This document shows, in pieces, positions 1 through 7,711 of a stretch of 46,351 bases of DNA. Position 1 is the first letter of the stretch. Each line of letters opens with the position of its first letter. The stretch covers positions 1,099 through 47,449 of the forward strand of contig NZ_LMKO01000001.1 of assembly GCF_001421705.1 (NCBI RefSeq), written 5' to 3'. This DNA comes from Xylophilus sp. Leaf220. Lineage in GTDB: Bacteria > Pseudomonadota > Gammaproteobacteria > Burkholderiales > Burkholderiaceae_C. The notes under the pieces were generated by a model that was not told where the DNA came from, made no database searches, and saw only the letters and a program-made list of their open reading frames with translations. The translations under genes were made by a program, and so were the position numbers.

Positions 1-372
1 CCTGTGGATGGCGCGGGGGCGTTTGATGGGAACGCGGGCATGAGTGCGCCTGCAGGCGGCCAGCGGGCCGAAAAATTAACCTTAGACAGTGCTGCGATGT
101 CCTGGGGACGAGATGTCGCGGCGAATTCATTCGACCGCCCTGCATCAGCACATCTCAGAGCGCATTGCGCAGACCTTCCCTAGGCGCCGGATGAGCGCGA
201 ATTGCAGCATTCAGGACCTGGGCATATGGACGCGAAGGTCAGCGCATCCCGCGCACCAGGGAGTACGGCTTCTCGTAGAGGACGACGGCCGAACTTGCCA
301 TACAAGAGATGGGGCCCGCCGTGCGCGACCGAGGCTGGACAGCTTCAGCGACCTCGCGATCCTGACCGGCTC
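1..372. other. Stretch with no recognised gene
   Basis: Both strands contain only short, arginine-rich reading frames that overlap each other and match no family I know. I see no convincing start with a ribosome binding site, no RNA gene and no clear terminator. It lies just beyond the 3' end of a decayed nuclease gene and is probably more eroded island DNA. Confidence 0.4.
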
Positions 373-905
373 CTAACGGGCGCAAAGGTCGTACACCCGT
401 TGAAACGGCATGCCGTTCTCGGCTGCGGTGCGCGCTTTGCGAGCCAAGACGCCGTCAAGCGGGAGCTCTCGCTCGAGGGCATTGTGGAAATCATGCAGAT
501 GACGCCTTTCCCGGGCCCTAACGCGTGGAGCCCGTCTTAGGTGAAACCGGCTTAGATGACGAAAAAGCCTCTCGCCCACGCGGTTTTCTGAGTAACCTTG
601 CCATCCAAGACGTGGAGGTCGGCTGCCGGCGTGAGCGCCTACTGCCACTTAACTTCGAGCAGGTAAGTCTCTCCTTGCAATGTGAAGCTGCCATCTATCT
701 ATTCGTGCTGATTTCGGAACGGCTCGCGCGGCGGCAATTCATAAACGTTGAACACCTCTCCCAGCCACTGCTCGAACGCGTATTCGCGCTGATGGGTAGC
801 CATACTCCACATGTCTTTGAGCCTTCGCTTCAAGGCCAGCAGCTTGGGACGATCGGCGGCTCGGCGGTGCCTGCCCCCGGCATGCCCTGCATTCGGCCAA
901 GCATC
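373..905 (-). pseudogene. Decayed PD-(D/E)XK restriction-endonuclease-like gene
   Basis: Translating the minus strand in pieces gives a recognisable nuclease. An N-terminal helical segment contains 'RRLKDMWSMATHQREYAFEQ' and is followed by 'WLGEVFNVYELPPREPFR'. After a stop codon comes the active-site strand pair 'IDGSFTLQGETYLLEVKWQ', which has the Asp and the E-x-K of the PD-(D/E)XK fold. Another stop, 'GKVTQKTAWARGFFV', two more stops and a frameshift lead to the tail 'RAAENG'-like helix ending 'FQRVYDLCAR'. At least four stops and one frameshift mean it cannot make a full protein. Intact relatives are stand-alone Mrr-like or type IV restriction nucleases, so this was probably a defence gene beside the CBASS operon. 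The upstream limit near 905 is approximate. The family call rests on motif recognition only. Confidence 0.65.
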
Positions 906-1161
906 CAGAAGAACCGGCGCTCCGAATTGTTCACCCGCTCTTCAGCCCCTGTTGTCTGCGGATGCCGGCTGTATAACCGACTTCAAGAAGGGTTGGTCGG
1001 ACGCATGCTGACCTTTACTCCGATACATGATGTTGAAGCATGCGCGACTCACCGGTCTCCTTGCAGTTTTGGTCGGCTGTAGCAGTGATGTCGAGCCCGT
1101 CTGCCCAGCTTAGTGTTGAGGTGGCTAGGTCCTTCGGCGGCTAGCGCAGCCTTCGGACACC
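906..1161. other. Intergenic DNA downstream of the CBASS operon
   Basis: No gene is supported here. This stretch lies between the cap3 stop codon and the 5' end of the decayed nuclease. It probably holds the transcript end of the CBASS operon, but I could not identify a clear stem followed by a T-run. Confidence 0.35.
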
Positions 1162-1671
1162 CTAGTTTTGCGGCGGCCAGCGTTGAAGCCTGAGCGGCAC
1201 CGGACGTCCCATGGCCGGGAACACCGTCACCGAAAAATCGTACTTGCGCGGCGGACGCCCGCCCAGGATCACCAGTATGGGCTCCGGGCACTGGTAGCGC
1301 TCGTTGGTTGCGATAGCGGCCATCGAGCTCTTGTCCGGCGAGCTCGGCTCGCTACTGCCTCCTGGGTGGAAGTGCCATTCGCCAAGATAGTGGAGCCCGT
1401 GTGTCCAACGTTGCACAAGCATGTCCCGCAGGCCCGATGCGCCTCTCTTGAACCAAGCCCAACCGGCCCCCGAGTCCGGCGGTTTGGCGCTGGCCTCGAG
1501 TACAAAGGCGGCGTTGCCATCTTCGGTAAAGCGACCGATCAGAATTCCCCCCGTTTCGCGGCCTCTGGCCACGGCACATACCGCGACCATCGAACCGACG
1601 GCCTGGTCGCTCAGGTGGACCTGGAATCTGCGGCTGTGGCCATCCACATAGATTCGCCCACCCTTAGACAT
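1162..1671 (-). CDS. cap3: CBASS Cap3, JAMM/JAB-family isopeptidase
   Basis: This 169-residue protein has a complete JAMM zinc-protease signature: Glu39 in 'RETGGILIG', His100 and His102 in 'GEWHFHP', and Asp113 ten residues after His102 ('SSEPSSPDKSS'). Cap3 proteins of type II CBASS remove or reverse the covalent attachment that Cap2 forms at the C terminus of the CD-NTase, like eukaryotic deubiquitinases. The length is normal for the family. I chose the ATG at 1671 because it overlaps the cap2 stop by eight bases (ATGTCTAA), which indicates translational coupling. It is the last gene of the operon. A longer frame runs upstream inside cap2 but does not match the family. Confidence 0.9.
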   Translation of the reverse strand: MSKGGRIYVDGHSRRFQVHLSDQAVGSMVAVCAVARGRETGGILIGRFTEDGNAAFVLEASAKPPDSGAGWAWFKRGASGLRDMLVQRWTHGLHYLGEWHFHPGGSSEPSSPDKSSMAAIATNERYQCPEPILVILGGRPPRKYDFSVTVFPAMGRPVPLRLQRWPPQN

Positions 1672-3445
1672 CCACTCGCTCCACGGTGCCCAGATTGGTC
1701 TGCCTGAAGTAGGTGCAGGACCTCTCCCCCGAAATGATGGCCCGGCGCACAAACTTGCTGCCCAACGCCGCCCACAACTGCACGTCGTCGGCCGTTGCAG
1801 GAAAAACAGGATTCCAGCATCCCACACCTTCAGCACGCGCCTCATCGAAGTTCACGGGGGGCGTGGGCGCAGCACCAAATTTGGCGGTCGCATCATAGGT
1901 GGGAAAAGCCGCCTCGCTTGCCGCGTAAGCCAGCAGGCCTTCAGCACGCCATGTTATCGAGAGCACCACGAATTGCTTTTCGTTACCCCATTCGAACTGG
2001 CCCATGGCATGCAGCACGGCGTCCTCCGCCGTGCAGTCAACGATGACGTCGTACCCCCGCAAGCGATTAGCCATGTTGGCCTTGGCCGGAGGGAAGCGAT
2101 CGGTCAGCGCCTCGACGCGTGCGTCAGGCATTGCGGAGTTCAAACGCGCCGCCAGCGCGATGGACTTGGCGTGGCCAATGTCTTCCATTGTGAGCACGTG
2201 CCGACTCAAGTTGCCATGCTGGAAGACGTCGCTGTCCATCAGCCCCATGTTCGTCACGCCCATGCGCAACAGGTTTTCGGCCACGGCCGCGCCCAACGTC
2301 CCGCAACCGATTAAGAGGACTTTCTTCCGACGTACCATGTCCTCAGCTTCGCCCCTCATGCGCATCTGGTCCGAGGCCCAGTTCGAGGTCCGCTGCCACA
2401 CCAGCGACTTTGTTGAACTGGCGAGTTCGCGGTCCCAGCGCAGGTGGTTGTCCTCGGTGGTCCGGAATCCTTCGCGCGGGGTCTTCCGTGAACAGAGGGG
2501 CACCGTGTGTATAGCCAGCCAATGCAAACGGTCAGGCGTGTCACCGATGCGTTCGGCAACGGGAAAACCAAGCAGTAGGCGGTAGTGACGCGCCTTGCTG
2601 CTCGACTTGCGATAGGCTGCTCCGGCGTACTGGAGGATGTAGGCCAGATCGAAGCCGTCTGCTTCTAGCAGCGAATTCAACTCACGCCATGTGGTCGGCC
2701 GCTGCCAGGGCTGCAACACAGGTATGGTGGGGAGCTTGATCCAGATGCCCATGAAATCCGGTTGCGTGTCGGTAATCGGTGCTGACCAGTCCACTTTGCG
2801 AATGGTCGCGCCAGCGCCGGCCATGAACTCGGTCAGGACCAACGTGCGCTTGGCGCGCGGCACGGCTGCCATGCGGGCAAAACCCCAGGTGACAGCGCTT
2901 GCATTCCAGAAAGCCAGATCCGGCTTCGACTCGTTGAAAGCGACCATGTCGGCCACCCAGCCGGCCGGGAAAGCAGGTACCTCGAAGGGGTCGCCTGTCT
3001 GCACGAGCCGGCCTTCGGCGGCGGCATCCACCCAGTGCAGCAGACGCTCGACCTTCCATCGCATGCGGGCCTGCAGATCGCTCTGCGGCTCGTCGTTCCA
3101 CGCGACGCGGCCCAGGTTCGCGATTGGCCTCTCGACACAGGGGTTGCCCGTGCGCCAAGGCTTGTCCTTCTCCGGCTTGTCGTTGTGCGACTGGTGCGGG
3201 AAAGTCGCCGTCAGCCCATTTTTTCCGTCGGGATAGATTCCCACGTCGACCTCGAAGCTGCTTCCCTCCACTACGAGGTGCCAGGACGTTTCGAGTGGCA
3301 CCGCCTCCGAGGGCGGTACGGACAGCCTGACCACCAGCGGCAGCGACCAGGTGCCGGGGCCATGCGAATGCCACGGCGCCGAAATATCCACCCGGTCATG
3401 GGGCGCCATTTCGTCGGCAAAGCTGGTTAGGATCTCCGGCACCAT
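1664..3445 (-). CDS. cap2: CBASS Cap2, E2-E1 ubiquitin-transfer-like fusion
   Basis: This 593-residue protein joins an N-terminal E2-like domain (about residues 1-160) to a C-terminal E1/ThiF adenylation domain (about 365-593). The probable E2 cysteine is Cys103 in 'PWRTGNPCVERP'. The E1 nucleotide loop is 'LLIGCGTLGAAV' (about 377-388), followed by an acidic strand 'GLMDSDVF' and 'GNLSRHVL'. The probable E1 catalytic cysteine is Cys543 in 'EGVGCWNPVF'. Characterised Cap2 proteins adenylate the C terminus of the CD-NTase and conjugate it to target molecules, which primes the synthase. The ATG at 3445 lies 11 bases past the CD-NTase stop. No strong ribosome binding site precedes it, so a start slightly upstream is possible. 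Length and cysteine spacing fit the family well. Confidence 0.9.
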   Translation of the reverse strand: MVPEILTSFADEMAPHDRVDISAPWHSHGPGTWSLPLVVRLSVPPSEAVPLETSWHLVVEGSSFEVDVGIYPDGKNGLTATFPHQSHNDKPEKDKPWRTGNPCVERPIANLGRVAWNDEPQSDLQARMRWKVERLLHWVDAAAEGRLVQTGDPFEVPAFPAGWVADMVAFNESKPDLAFWNASAVTWGFARMAAVPRAKRTLVLTEFMAGAGATIRKVDWSAPITDTQPDFMGIWIKLPTIPVLQPWQRPTTWRELNSLLEADGFDLAYILQYAGAAYRKSSSKARHYRLLLGFPVAERIGDTPDRLHWLAIHTVPLCSRKTPREGFRTTEDNHLRWDRELASSTKSLVWQRTSNWASDQMRMRGEAEDMVRRKKVLLIGCGTLGAAVAENLLRMGVTNMGLMDSDVFQHGNLSRHVLTMEDIGHAKSIALAARLNSAMPDARVEALTDRFPPAKANMANRLRGYDVIVDCTAEDAVLHAMGQFEWGNEKQFVVLSITWRAEGLLAYAASEAAFPTYDATAKFGAAPTPPVNFDEARAEGVGCWNPVFPATADDVQLWAALGSKFVRRAIISGERSCTYFRQTNLGTVERVDV

Positions 3446-3456
3446 TGCGACGTCGA

Positions 3457-4602
3457 CTATGCAAACCTCGGTGTCAGCTGCGGGTCGGCCGGGCCGCTTG
3501 GCTTGGTGAAGCCGGGGGGACGGTCGCCGCCTTGGGGACTGGGCAGGGGGAACTTGGCACCGAACAGACCCTGCCACAGCATTCCGCTCTCCGAGGGGTC
3601 ACCTGCGTCCAGCGCCTTGCGGGCCTGCGCGGCCGCGTCGGAGATCGCCTTGTGGAAGGCCTCGAAATCCTCGAAGCTCAAGCGCTGAAGAACGTTGTGC
3701 TCCGGCACACCGTGGTCGTCCAGTACCGGTACACGGCCCATAGCGACTTCCGGCGTCCACCGGTCCCTCATTTCTTCCAGGACCTGGACCACCCCGGTGC
3801 CCATCGAGCCCGTGCCGTTTGCCAGCGCCTGGCCGATCATGTGCTCCAGCGGGTATCCCTTGGGATACTTCGGCAGCATCCTAGCGTTGGTCTGCCGCCA
3901 GCACTTCAATGCCTTCACCAGGTTCACGTAGTGACCATTGCAGTCACGGTTCTTCGCCGCAGTCCACTGAATCTGGGCGAGGGGATGAGTGCGGCCCCAG
4001 CGGCCAGCATCCCGGTCAGGCAGCATCAGAGGGTGAGGCTTCCAGTCTTGCTCGGGGGCGTCCTGTGCAATGGCCATAACTGGGTAGAGGCCATCGCCCT
4101 TGGCCGCGGTCCAGCTTTTGTTCAGGCGCCATGTCGGCTGCTCTTCCAGGGTCTGGATGTTCTGCACGGATTCTGACTTGTACAGCGCCGTGACCGCCTG
4201 GTCGGAAGTCACTTCGCTGGGCAGGGCGGTGATTACCAAGTCTATGTCCACATAGGACAGCTCGATGCCAAAGGACCGACCCTGCCGGCGCCACTTGCCG
4301 GCGTAGTGGCGTTCCAGGAAGGGAACGAACTTGTCCATTGCCTGCTCCGGCGTCGTGGTGTTGTAGTCGATCGTCGTGACCACAACCACGTCGACGTCGG
4401 GGCGCTTGTCGCCAATGGGGCGGATGGCCGTAGAGCGGCGGATGCTGCCCTGCAAGAAGGTGGACACGGTGATCTTGGTGAGATCGGGATCCGCGTTCAA
4501 GCGAGTGCGCAGGGTGGTCGCCCCCACGATCCAGCCCTCCTTCTGCGACTGCGTGGGCCGAATCTCGGTGAGGAAGGTCTTGAATTGCTGGTTGAGTTCC
4601 AT
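3457..4602 (-). CDS. CBASS CD-NTase (cGAS/DncV-like cyclic oligonucleotide synthase)
   Basis: This 381-residue nucleotidyltransferase of the SMODS/CD-NTase superfamily has the signature 'LQGSIRRSTAIRP' with Gly52-Ser53, then the metal-binding Asp69 and Asp71 in 'RPDVDVVVV'. The third carboxylate is probably Asp121 in 'YVDIDLVITA'. Such enzymes make cyclic di- or trinucleotides on phage infection. The last 30 or so residues are rich in Gly and Pro and end in '...LTPRFA', as expected for a flexible tail that Cap2 can conjugate. I chose the ATG at 4602 because it follows the effector stop by two bases (TAA-CC-ATG). The clade and exact product cannot be read from the sequence, although pairing with a SAVED effector favours a cyclic trinucleotide or a 2'-5'-linked signal. 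Confidence 0.9.
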   Translation of the reverse strand: MELNQQFKTFLTEIRPTQSQKEGWIVGATTLRTRLNADPDLTKITVSTFLQGSIRRSTAIRPIGDKRPDVDVVVVTTIDYNTTTPEQAMDKFVPFLERHYAGKWRRQGRSFGIELSYVDIDLVITALPSEVTSDQAVTALYKSESVQNIQTLEEQPTWRLNKSWTAAKGDGLYPVMAIAQDAPEQDWKPHPLMLPDRDAGRWGRTHPLAQIQWTAAKNRDCNGHYVNLVKALKCWRQTNARMLPKYPKGYPLEHMIGQALANGTGSMGTGVVQVLEEMRDRWTPEVAMGRVPVLDDHGVPEHNVLQRLSFEDFEAFHKAISDAAAQARKALDAGDPSESGMLWQGLFGAKFPLPSPQGGDRPPGFTKPSGPADPQLTPRFA

Positions 4603-4604
4603 GG

Positions 4605-6110
4605 TTATTCGATCCTGAAAGCGGGCTGGTAGCTGCCGGTTGCTGTGTTGTTGAAATCGAACTCGTAGACAACGCACGGCCCCATCGCGTACCGGTGCTG
4701 GCCGAGGAAGAAGGTGAACGCGTTCGGGGCCGCGGCAAAGATGTGCACGGGGGTGCCTGCCGGGCGCCTGATCCGCTGGACCGCAGAAGACACTTGGTCG
4801 GCGATATCTGCGGCATGAGCACCCCCCACGATGGCGGTCTGACCTGGGCCAGCCGCGGGCGTGATGTTGACGAGCTTGCCGATGGCGGGCATCTCCTTCG
4901 CCAGGTACTCGCGCACGCCCTGCGATACGTCGCGCGATAGGCCCACGGCAACCGCGATCTCGGCACCGGTGCCGATCTCCTCTGAGGTCACGGTGGCTGC
5001 GGGGCCGGTCCGCTCGTCGTCGGCCTGCCAACGGCTGGATCCGCGCCGGCCCTTCTGAATGAGCTCGACCGTGACGCCGGACTTGAGACCAAGCGTGGAG
5101 CCTGCCAGGAAGGCCACGGAAGTGTGCGCATCCAGGTACAGCCGCAGCCGCGGGTTCTTGGCCCGCATCTGCGTCAAGAACTTGGACACCGCTGGCTGGA
5201 TGGTGTCGGTCCAGCTGACGCCGTCGCGCAGGTGTCGGCCGTCGAAGTGTTCGACCAGCCTCAGGGTGTTGTCCGTGGCCGCATCGAGATGGTCGGCCAG
5301 GATGTCACCGAAGGACTGGATCGAAACGTTCAGGGTGGGCGACGCCGCTTTCTCGCGGAGCCACCCCTTCTCGATGACGAACTGCTCGAAGGCTTCACGG
5401 GTCAGGCTGTTGCGCTTCTGGCGCTTGAGGTCCCGGGCGACGCTGTCGAAGGTGAAGCCGGTGGTGTTAGTGCAGGTCATCATGCCCACGGACCTGAACC
5501 GCAGGTTGACCTCGTTGCGCATGTCCTCAAACGAAATCGCATGCTGCTTGATGCGGAAGCCGATCAGCACCTCCCGCAATTCATCATCCGCAGCTAGGCT
5601 CAGGTGCTCGCGCCATAGCTTGCGGATCTTGCCCATCTTGCTGCGATCACCCCCCCCGATGAACAGCTTGTCCAGCCGCAGGGTGTTGTCGACGTTGGAG
5701 ATCAACTCGTTGAGCGGGTCGCCATCGCTGATGCGGTCCGTGGTCACCAAGACAAAGCCGGCGTCGCCGGCCTCGGCCTTCGCATCCTTCAGACGTTGCA
5801 GGATGGAAATGGACTCCGCACCGATGAACTTTGGATCCACCAGATCCGCGAAGCCGAAGCGCCCGATCTGGGTCGCATGGAACTTCAGTTGGTGGTAGTC
5901 CGCTGAGACGTGGGAAGGGTGCGAACTGGTAACCCGCCCGGGCGGCCGGTAGCGCACGATGACATCGTCGAACCCCTTGGGCCCGTCACCTTCATAGGTG
6001 ACCTCAAGCACGTGGGCCTGGTCATCGTCGCGGAGCGCGGCCGCCATGTGCCAGAAATACCGGGACTGATAGTCATGCCCGTTCCAACTGGCTTCAACTG
6101 CATTTGCCAA
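4605..6110 (-). CDS. cap4: CBASS effector, Cap4-like nuclease with SAVED domain
   Basis: The N-terminal domain (about 1-220) has 'GHDYQSRYFWHMAAALR', then 'FDDVIV' with Asp48-Asp49, and 'DYHQLKFH' with Gln74-x-Lys76. This is the PD-(D/E)XK-type pattern of DUF4297 nucleases. The C-terminal half (about 300-501) is a SAVED sensor: it has 'VNITPAAGPGQTAIVGGA' and ends 'IFAAAPNAFTFFLGQHRY', then 'YEFDF' and 'SYQPAFRIE'. Cap4 proteins bind the CD-NTase product through SAVED, oligomerise and cut double-stranded DNA, killing the infected cell. I chose a TTG start at 6110 because GAGGAGG lies five bases upstream and the 501-residue product matches the family length. That ribosome site overlaps the TGA of the preceding MBL-fold gene, so translation is probably coupled. 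Upstream codons in this frame look random. Confidence 0.85.
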   Translation of the reverse strand: MANAVEASWNGHDYQSRYFWHMAAALRDDDQAHVLEVTYEGDGPKGFDDVIVRYRPPGRVTSSHPSHVSADYHQLKFHATQIGRFGFADLVDPKFIGAESISILQRLKDAKAEAGDAGFVLVTTDRISDGDPLNELISNVDNTLRLDKLFIGGGDRSKMGKIRKLWREHLSLAADDELREVLIGFRIKQHAISFEDMRNEVNLRFRSVGMMTCTNTTGFTFDSVARDLKRQKRNSLTREAFEQFVIEKGWLREKAASPTLNVSIQSFGDILADHLDAATDNTLRLVEHFDGRHLRDGVSWTDTIQPAVSKFLTQMRAKNPRLRLYLDAHTSVAFLAGSTLGLKSGVTVELIQKGRRGSSRWQADDERTGPAATVTSEEIGTGAEIAVAVGLSRDVSQGVREYLAKEMPAIGKLVNITPAAGPGQTAIVGGAHAADIADQVSSAVQRIRRPAGTPVHIFAAAPNAFTFFLGQHRYAMGPCVVYEFDFNNTATGSYQPAFRIE

Positions 6111-6120
6111 GGGAACCTCC

Positions 6121-6465
6121 TCAATCGCCGAAAGAAACCATCGCGGCTGGCATCCAGAACTGGCGAATCTTGATGCGACCTTTGTCCTGGTACATCGAAG
6201 CGTGCTGAAGCTTGAAGAACTCGGTGCTGCCCATGATGTGGTCGATGGCGGCGTGCGTGAAGGCCACGGCGTCCAAGTAGTCACATCCGGCAGCCTGCAA
6301 CTCCTCCTTGAGCCGCTTCTTGATATCGATCGCGGGTGTGTCCGCGCTTTTGGCGTTCGGGCGGTGGCAGAAGTCGAACAGGATGCGGCGCCCTTGGCTG
6401 AGGACGACCTGCGATGTGTCGCCCTCGCCCACTGGGTAGAAGAGGATCTGGTGCTTTTCTGCCAT
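6121..6465 (-). CDS. Truncated metallo-beta-lactamase-fold protein at head of CBASS operon
   Basis: This 114-residue product resembles only the N-terminal part of MBL-fold hydrolases of the ComEC-like type: 'FYPVGEGDTSQVVL', 'RRILFDFCH', then 'LDAVAFTHAAIDHIMGSTEF' and 'GRIKIRQFWMPAAM'. Relatives known to me are several hundred residues long and have a THxDxDH-like metal motif. Here the motif reads THAAIDH, so one usual ligand position is alanine, and everything after the first quarter to third is missing. The stop codon TGA overlaps the ribosome binding site of the effector gene. It could be a remnant that now serves as a leader for the effector, or a small protein with a new role. The start at 6465 gives a normal N terminus. 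Catalysis is unlikely. Confidence 0.6.
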   Translation of the reverse strand: MAEKHQILFYPVGEGDTSQVVLSQGRRILFDFCHRPNAKSADTPAIDIKKRLKEELQAAGCDYLDAVAFTHAAIDHIMGSTEFFKLQHASMYQDKGRIKIRQFWMPAAMVSFGD

Positions 6466-6550
6466 GTGAACCCTTCGATTGAGCCTTTGTGCTGGTTGAC
6501 TTGAACTTATGACGCCCCGCACTGGCGGTGCGGCGGCTGAGAGCATATTT

Positions 6551-6579
6551 AATGTACGCATACTTTCTATGCGCGTCAA
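6551..6579 (-). promoter_or_regulatory. CBASS promoter with CapW operator in its spacer
   Basis: On the minus strand a -35 box TTGACG (6579-6574) and a -10 box TACATT (6556-6551) are separated by exactly 17 bases. Those 17 bases (6557-6573) are a perfect inverted repeat, CGCATA on one arm and TATGCG on the other around a five-base centre. A dimeric CapW bound there would block RNA polymerase. The arrangement is visible in the sequence; the binding is inferred from what is known of CapW/BrxR regulators. Confidence 0.75.
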
Positions 6580-6584
6580 CAAAC

Positions 6585-6590
6585 TATACT
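6585..6590 (+). promoter_or_regulatory. Probable -10 box of capW
   Basis: TATACT lies only six bases upstream of the best capW start (ATG at 6597). If used, transcription would begin at or next to the start codon and give a leaderless mRNA. The operator repeat at 6557-6573 would sit around the -35 region of this promoter, so CapW could also repress itself. No good -35 match is visible. Confidence 0.4.
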
Positions 6591-6596
6591 CGCCTC

Positions 6597-7601
6597 ATGC
6601 CAAGCCAAACCTCCCCTCGCAGAGCCGCTGACCCAACTCGGGTGAACAGCCCACCCTCTGAGCCGGGCGCTGCACTCCCCTCCGTCCCGCGACCCTCAGC
6701 GCGCTCCAGCAAGACCTCGCCCCAAGAAAAGGAGCCCGACACCGGTCCCGTCAAGTGGAGCCAGGAGCGCAGGCTGCAATTCATAGACTTCCGTCTGCAG
6801 TGGGGTGGACGCATCAACCGCCGCGACGTGACGGATTTCTTCAAGATCTCGGTGCCCCAGGCGTCTGCCGACATCGCTCGCTACGCCGAGGTGACGCCAG
6901 GCAATCTGGACTACGACACCAGTTCGCGCACGTACGTCGCTACGCCAGGGTTTGCCCCCCACTATGAATCCAGCGGAGCGCGCCAGTACCTGTCTCAGCT
7001 GCTGGCCTTGGAACGGCAGATCTTGACCAGCGGCCAAGCTTTCTTGGCGTTTCGGCCTCCCATGGCCTCGGTACCCCTTCCTAGTCGAACGGTCGAGCCG
7101 AAAACGCTTGCCCTTCTGGTGCAGTCAATCGCCGAGCGGGCGAAGCTGCGTATCCGATACCAGTCGATTGCGCGGGACGAGCCGCAAGAGCGCTTTATCA
7201 GCCCCCACGCGTTTGGTTATGACGGCGTGAGGTGGCACGTGCGGGCCTACTGCCACCTTCGCGAGGGGTTCCGAGACTTCGTCCTGGGTCGAATCCTGGT
7301 GCCCAGTGAACCTGTGGCGTCTGACGTTGACCCCTTGCATGACTGCGAGTGGCACACCAATGTGGACCTCATTCTGAAGCCACATGATTCACTCACGCTC
7401 ATGCAGCGCGAGGGTGTCGAGATCGACTACGGGATGAAGGACGGAACGGTCACCGTGCCCTGCCGTCAGGCTATGCTGTTCTACACCCTGAGGACGCTGA
7501 ACTTCGAGCCCAGCGGCACACCCCGGAGGGGCGAGAAGCAGGTGGTCATCGCCAACCTTGCCGAGATCAAGTCTCTGCTGCCGAGGCCAGGCCAAGCCTG
7601 A
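6597..7601 (+). CDS. capW: CapW, WYL-domain transcriptional regulator of CBASS
   Basis: The 334-residue protein starts with a disordered Pro/Ser-rich stretch (about 1-50). A winged helix-turn-helix follows (about 55-105, 'GRINRRDVTDFFKISVPQAS'), then a WYL domain (about 165-235, with 'LRIRYQSIARDEPQERFISP' and 'YDGVRWHVRAYC') and a C-terminal WCX-like extension. CapW and BrxR proteins are dimeric repressors found divergent to CBASS and BREX operons. They sense an unknown signal of DNA damage or infection through WYL. It is divergent from the CBASS operon, with a matching inverted repeat between the two. I chose the ATG at 6597; a longer in-frame start at 6528 would overlap the operon promoter and adds unlikely sequence. 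Confidence 0.88.
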   Translation: MPSQTSPRRAADPTRVNSPPSEPGAALPSVPRPSARSSKTSPQEKEPDTGPVKWSQERRLQFIDFRLQWGGRINRRDVTDFFKISVPQASADIARYAEVTPGNLDYDTSSRTYVATPGFAPHYESSGARQYLSQLLALERQILTSGQAFLAFRPPMASVPLPSRTVEPKTLALLVQSIAERAKLRIRYQSIARDEPQERFISPHAFGYDGVRWHVRAYCHLREGFRDFVLGRILVPSEPVASDVDPLHDCEWHTNVDLILKPHDSLTLMQREGVEIDYGMKDGTVTVPCRQAMLFYTLRTLNFEPSGTPRRGEKQVVIANLAEIKSLLPRPGQA

Positions 7602-7711
7602 GCAATTAGCCCAACCGTCTGAAATAACCTCCGAAAGATGCACTAGCTCAGCCGACCTAGGTTAGCTGGCGTGTGCCACGTACACGAGAGAATATGCAGG
7701 GAGATGCGGAA

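Noticed and set aside
1168-1707. 179-codon plus-strand frame opposite cap3
   Set aside because: The minus strand carries the complete JAMM motif and couples to cap2; the plus frame shows nothing recognisable.
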